Below, one piece after another: positions 60,111-64,000 of a stretch of DNA of 64,000 nucleotides. The number at the start of each line of letters is the position of its first letter. Within the stretch, counting starts at the first letter, position 1. The stretch is from Curvibacter cyanobacteriorum. GTDB lineage: Bacteria > Pseudomonadota > Gammaproteobacteria > Burkholderiales > Burkholderiaceae_C. Location: positions 1 to 64,000 of the forward strand of contig NZ_JAQSIP010000002.1 in assembly GCF_028649475.1 (NCBI RefSeq), given 5' to 3'. The position numbers and the translations under genes were made by a program. The notes below the pieces were generated by a model that was not told the DNA's origin, did not search any database, and saw only the letters and a program-made list of their open reading frames with translations.

Positions 60111-60140
60111 CCCGACCCCACCCGACCCCACCCGACCCCA
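60111..60140. repeat. Perfect triple 10-base tandem repeat
   Basis: CCCGACCCCA occurs three times without change (60111-60120, 60121-60130, 60131-60140), starting exactly after the TAA of the thiolase-like gene and ending 13 bases before the next ATG. The copies make up most of the intercistronic gap. Confidence 0.9.
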
Positions 60141-60153
60141 CAGGACTGATTTC

Positions 60154-62276
<2,123 letters not shown>

Positions 62277-62309
62277 CGCCCGGCCCGCCCACCCCCCCCA
62301 GGAGCCGCC

Positions 62310-62756
62310 ATGGACACCGCCGTGATCCCACCCCTTGCCACCCCCGCCCCCGCTGCACCGGCGGGCACCGACACCTCGACCCTGTTCGCCCAGGTCGCCT
62401 TCAACCACCTGCTGGGCCTGCAACGCGAGTTCGCGCAGGACGGTGTGGCCCGCCTCACGCTGGCCGCGCGCCCCGAGCTGTGCAACAACTTCCAGGTGGT
62501 GCACGGCGGGGTGCTGATGTCGATGATGGACAGCGCCATGTCCAGCGCCGCGCTGTCGGCCAGTGGCTTTCAGAAAGCCGTGGTGACCATCGACATGACG
62601 ACCAGCTTCCACCGCCCCGCGCGCGGCCGCTTGACTGCCCATGCCCGCAGCCAGGGCGGTGGCCGGTCGGTCTGCTTCTGCGAGGCCCGCATCGAAGACG
62701 AACAAGGCGAAGTGGTGGCCCGCGCCATGGGCACCTTCCGCTATGTGCGGGTCTAG
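62310..62756 (+). CDS. PaaI-type hot-dog thioesterase
   Basis: A 148-residue hot-dog protein with the PaaI/4HBT signature NNFQVVHGGVLMSMMDSAMS (HGG motif and the catalytic Asp) and TIDMTTSFHRPARGRLTAHA. It would hydrolyse acyl-CoA esters, possibly rescuing CoA from dead-end intermediates of this operon. A 25-residue Ala/Pro-rich N-terminal stretch precedes the domain. Its ribosome-binding site is CAGGAG. Confidence 0.88.
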   Translation: MDTAVIPPLATPAPAAPAGTDTSTLFAQVAFNHLLGLQREFAQDGVARLTLAARPELCNNFQVVHGGVLMSMMDSAMSSAALSASGFQKAVVTIDMTTSFHRPARGRLTAHARSQGGGRSVCFCEARIEDEQGEVVARAMGTFRYVRV

Positions 62757-62812
62757 CCCCGCCCCCCTGCTGCGCTATTTCTGAGCCCCTGACAACCCAA
62801 CGGAGACACCCC

Positions 62813-63826
62813 ATGCGCACTTTGATGACTTCAGTTTTTTCACCCTCACGTCGGCGCGGCCTGAGCGGCCTGGCGCTGGCGGCCTGGGCAGCCTGGGGCG
62901 CGCCCGCAGCGCTGGCCCAGGCCGGGGCGGCCGGTGGCCCGACCCAGACCATTCGCCTGGTGGTGGGCTACGCCGCCGGCGGTCCGGTGGACGCCTCGGC
63001 GCGGCTGTTCGCCCCGGCCCTGGCCAAAGAACTGGGCCAGCCCGTGGTGGTTGAGAACCGCCCCGGTGCTGGGGGCGCCATGGGCGGCGATGCGGTGGCC
63101 AAGGCCACGCCCAACGGCTTGCTGCTGTTCTTTGCCGCCAGCCCGACCATGACCATCAGCCCGCACATCCTCAAGTCCATGGCCTTCGACCCGGCCAAGG
63201 ACCTGACCGCGATTGCCCCCATCCTCAGCTACAGCAATGTGCTGGTGATCAACAAGGACCAGCCCTTCAAGACCCTGCCCGAACTGGTGGCCTACGCGCG
63301 GGCCAACCCCGGCAAGCTGGCCTATGGCTCGGCCGGCATGGGGGCGTCGAACCACCTGAGCGGCGAGCTGTTTGCACTGCGTGCCGGCATCAAGCTGACC
63401 CATGTGCCCTACAAGGGCAACGCCCCCGCCATGACCGACGTGATCGGGGGCCAGCTGAGCATGATGTTTGACATCATTGGCAGCGCGCGCAACTACATCA
63501 GCAGCCAGCGCGTGCGACCGCTGGCCGTGACCTCGCGCGAGCGCAATGCCTCGCTGCCCGAGGTGCCCACCATGACCGAGTCGGGCATCGCCGACTACGA
63601 GGTGGGCGGCTGGTATGGCCTGTACGGCCCGGCCCGCCTGGCGCCCGACCTGGTGACCCGCCTCAACGAGGCCACGCGCCGCGCCCTGGCCCAGGACGAG
63701 CTCAAGGCCAAGCTGATCGAGCAGGGCTACGACCTCTGGACCGGCAGCCCCGCCACGCTGGCCGAGCGTGCCGCGCGCGAGCTGGCCCTGTGGGGCACGG
63801 TGGCCAAGGGCGTGCAGGTGGAGTGA
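62813..63826 (+). CDS. Bug/TctC family periplasmic solute receptor
   Basis: A 337-residue Bug receptor. The signal peptide is arginine-rich (SPSRRRGLSGLALAAWAAWG) and ends AALAQA. The mature protein has QTIRLVVGYAAGGPVDASAR, ENRPGAGGAMGGDAVA and HVPYKGNAPAMTDVIGGQLS. The ligand loop reads VGYAAGGPVD instead of VPFPAGGxTD, which may reflect a different ligand. It is the fifth Bug protein of the window and the second of this operon. Confidence 0.9.
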   Translation: MRTLMTSVFSPSRRRGLSGLALAAWAAWGAPAALAQAGAAGGPTQTIRLVVGYAAGGPVDASARLFAPALAKELGQPVVVENRPGAGGAMGGDAVAKATPNGLLLFFAASPTMTISPHILKSMAFDPAKDLTAIAPILSYSNVLVINKDQPFKTLPELVAYARANPGKLAYGSAGMGASNHLSGELFALRAGIKLTHVPYKGNAPAMTDVIGGQLSMMFDIIGSARNYISSQRVRPLAVTSRERNASLPEVPTMTESGIADYEVGGWYGLYGPARLAPDLVTRLNEATRRALAQDELKAKLIEQGYDLWTGSPATLAERAARELALWGTVAKGVQVE

Positions 63827-63831
63827 CCGGC

Positions 63832-64000
63832 ATGTCCACCCACCCCCTTGCCGCGCCGCGCGCCGCCGACCCGGCCCCCGCCGGGGCCTCCACCGCCGCT
63901 GGCGGCGTGCCCCCGACCCGCCTGCACCACCTGTTTGAGCGCCGCCTGGCCGCCACACCCGAGTCGCCTTTTCTGTTCCTGCCCGACAGCCGCTGGACCT
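63832..64000 (+). CDS. N-terminus of a probable AMP-forming acyl-CoA synthetase, cut by the window edge
   Basis: The 56 visible codons from the ATG at 63832 read MSTHPLAAPRAADPAPAGAS, then a low-complexity stretch and LHHLFERRLAATPESPFLFL with PDSRWT. The 'LFERRLAATPESPFL' pattern is how many adenylate-forming ligases begin (unbound-substrate domain helix before the first strands). The gene starts six bases after the Bug stop and continues beyond the window. No catalytic motif is visible, so the call rests on the N-terminal pattern and context. Confidence 0.55.
   Translation, partial: MSTHPLAAPRAADPAPAGASTAAGGVPPTRLHHLFERRLAATPESPFLFLPDSRWT

Overview
The window is a GC-rich (about 70 %) bacterial chromosome segment. 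Its very high third-position GC, its several Bug/TctC-type receptors, DUF4148 proteins, TRAP system and many CoA-ester catabolic genes point to the Betaproteobacteria, order Burkholderiales, most likely family Comamonadaceae. I see no rRNA or tRNA genes, insertion sequences, phage genes or CRISPR array. This is ordinary chromosomal 'catabolic island' territory. All family assignments come from reading motifs by eye; no database search was run.

Layout: (1) 1-9.5 kb is a mixed housekeeping/accessory stretch: two DUF4148 secreted proteins sharing one promoter design, an MFS transporter, an acyl-CoA ligase, a SulP anion transporter, a SYLF-domain protein, a cupin, a translationally coupled DUF6172/unknown pair and a patatin phospholipase. 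(2) 9.5-24.4 kb holds a divergent LysR regulator and a long one-direction operon: FadB/PimF-like protein, thiolase, paired acyl-CoA dehydrogenases, enoyl-CoA hydratase, CaiB-type CoA-transferase, Bug receptor, acyl-CoA synthetase, second Bug receptor, EtfB and EtfA, closed by a strong terminator. It resembles the pimeloyl-CoA (pim) dicarboxylate beta-oxidation operon with its own uptake receptors and electron carrier. (3) 24.4-29.5 kb: SNF2 helicase, a solitary cobT and a membrane GGDEF protein. (4) 29.6-33.6 kb: an alpha-methylacyl-CoA racemase, a Bug receptor, an AraC regulator and a glyoxalase-fold protein. (5) 33.8-37.5 kb: a quinone-oxidoreductase/hydrolase/SDR operon divergent from a TetR regulator. 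(6) 37.5-46.7 kb: a LysR regulator divergent from a pentonate catabolic operon: DctP, XylD-like dehydratase, XylX-like dehydratase, DctQ, DctM, a BDH2-like dehydrogenase and a diketo-acid hydrolase. (7) 46.8-47.9 kb: a cytochrome c and an isochorismatase-like hydrolase. (8) 48.2-64 kb: a second acyl-CoA operon with thiolase, a two-subunit MaoC hydratase, SDRs, two acyl-CoA dehydrogenases, acyl-CoA ligases, a 2,4-dienoyl-CoA reductase-like SDR, a DUF35 protein coupled to a thiolase-like protein without the nucleophilic cysteine, a nitronate monooxygenase-like protein, a thioesterase and Bug receptors. It runs off the right edge in what looks like another acyl-CoA ligase.

How it fits together: the segment is built from 'receptor plus CoA-activation plus beta-oxidation' modules. 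The pentonate operon appears to carry enzymes for two alternative fates of 2-keto-3-deoxypentonate. The rightmost operon has the parts expected for aldolytic (Ltp2/DUF35-type) shortening of branched or alicyclic acyl-CoAs, an arrangement best known from actinobacterial steroid side-chain degradation. These two modules are the most interesting parts of the window.
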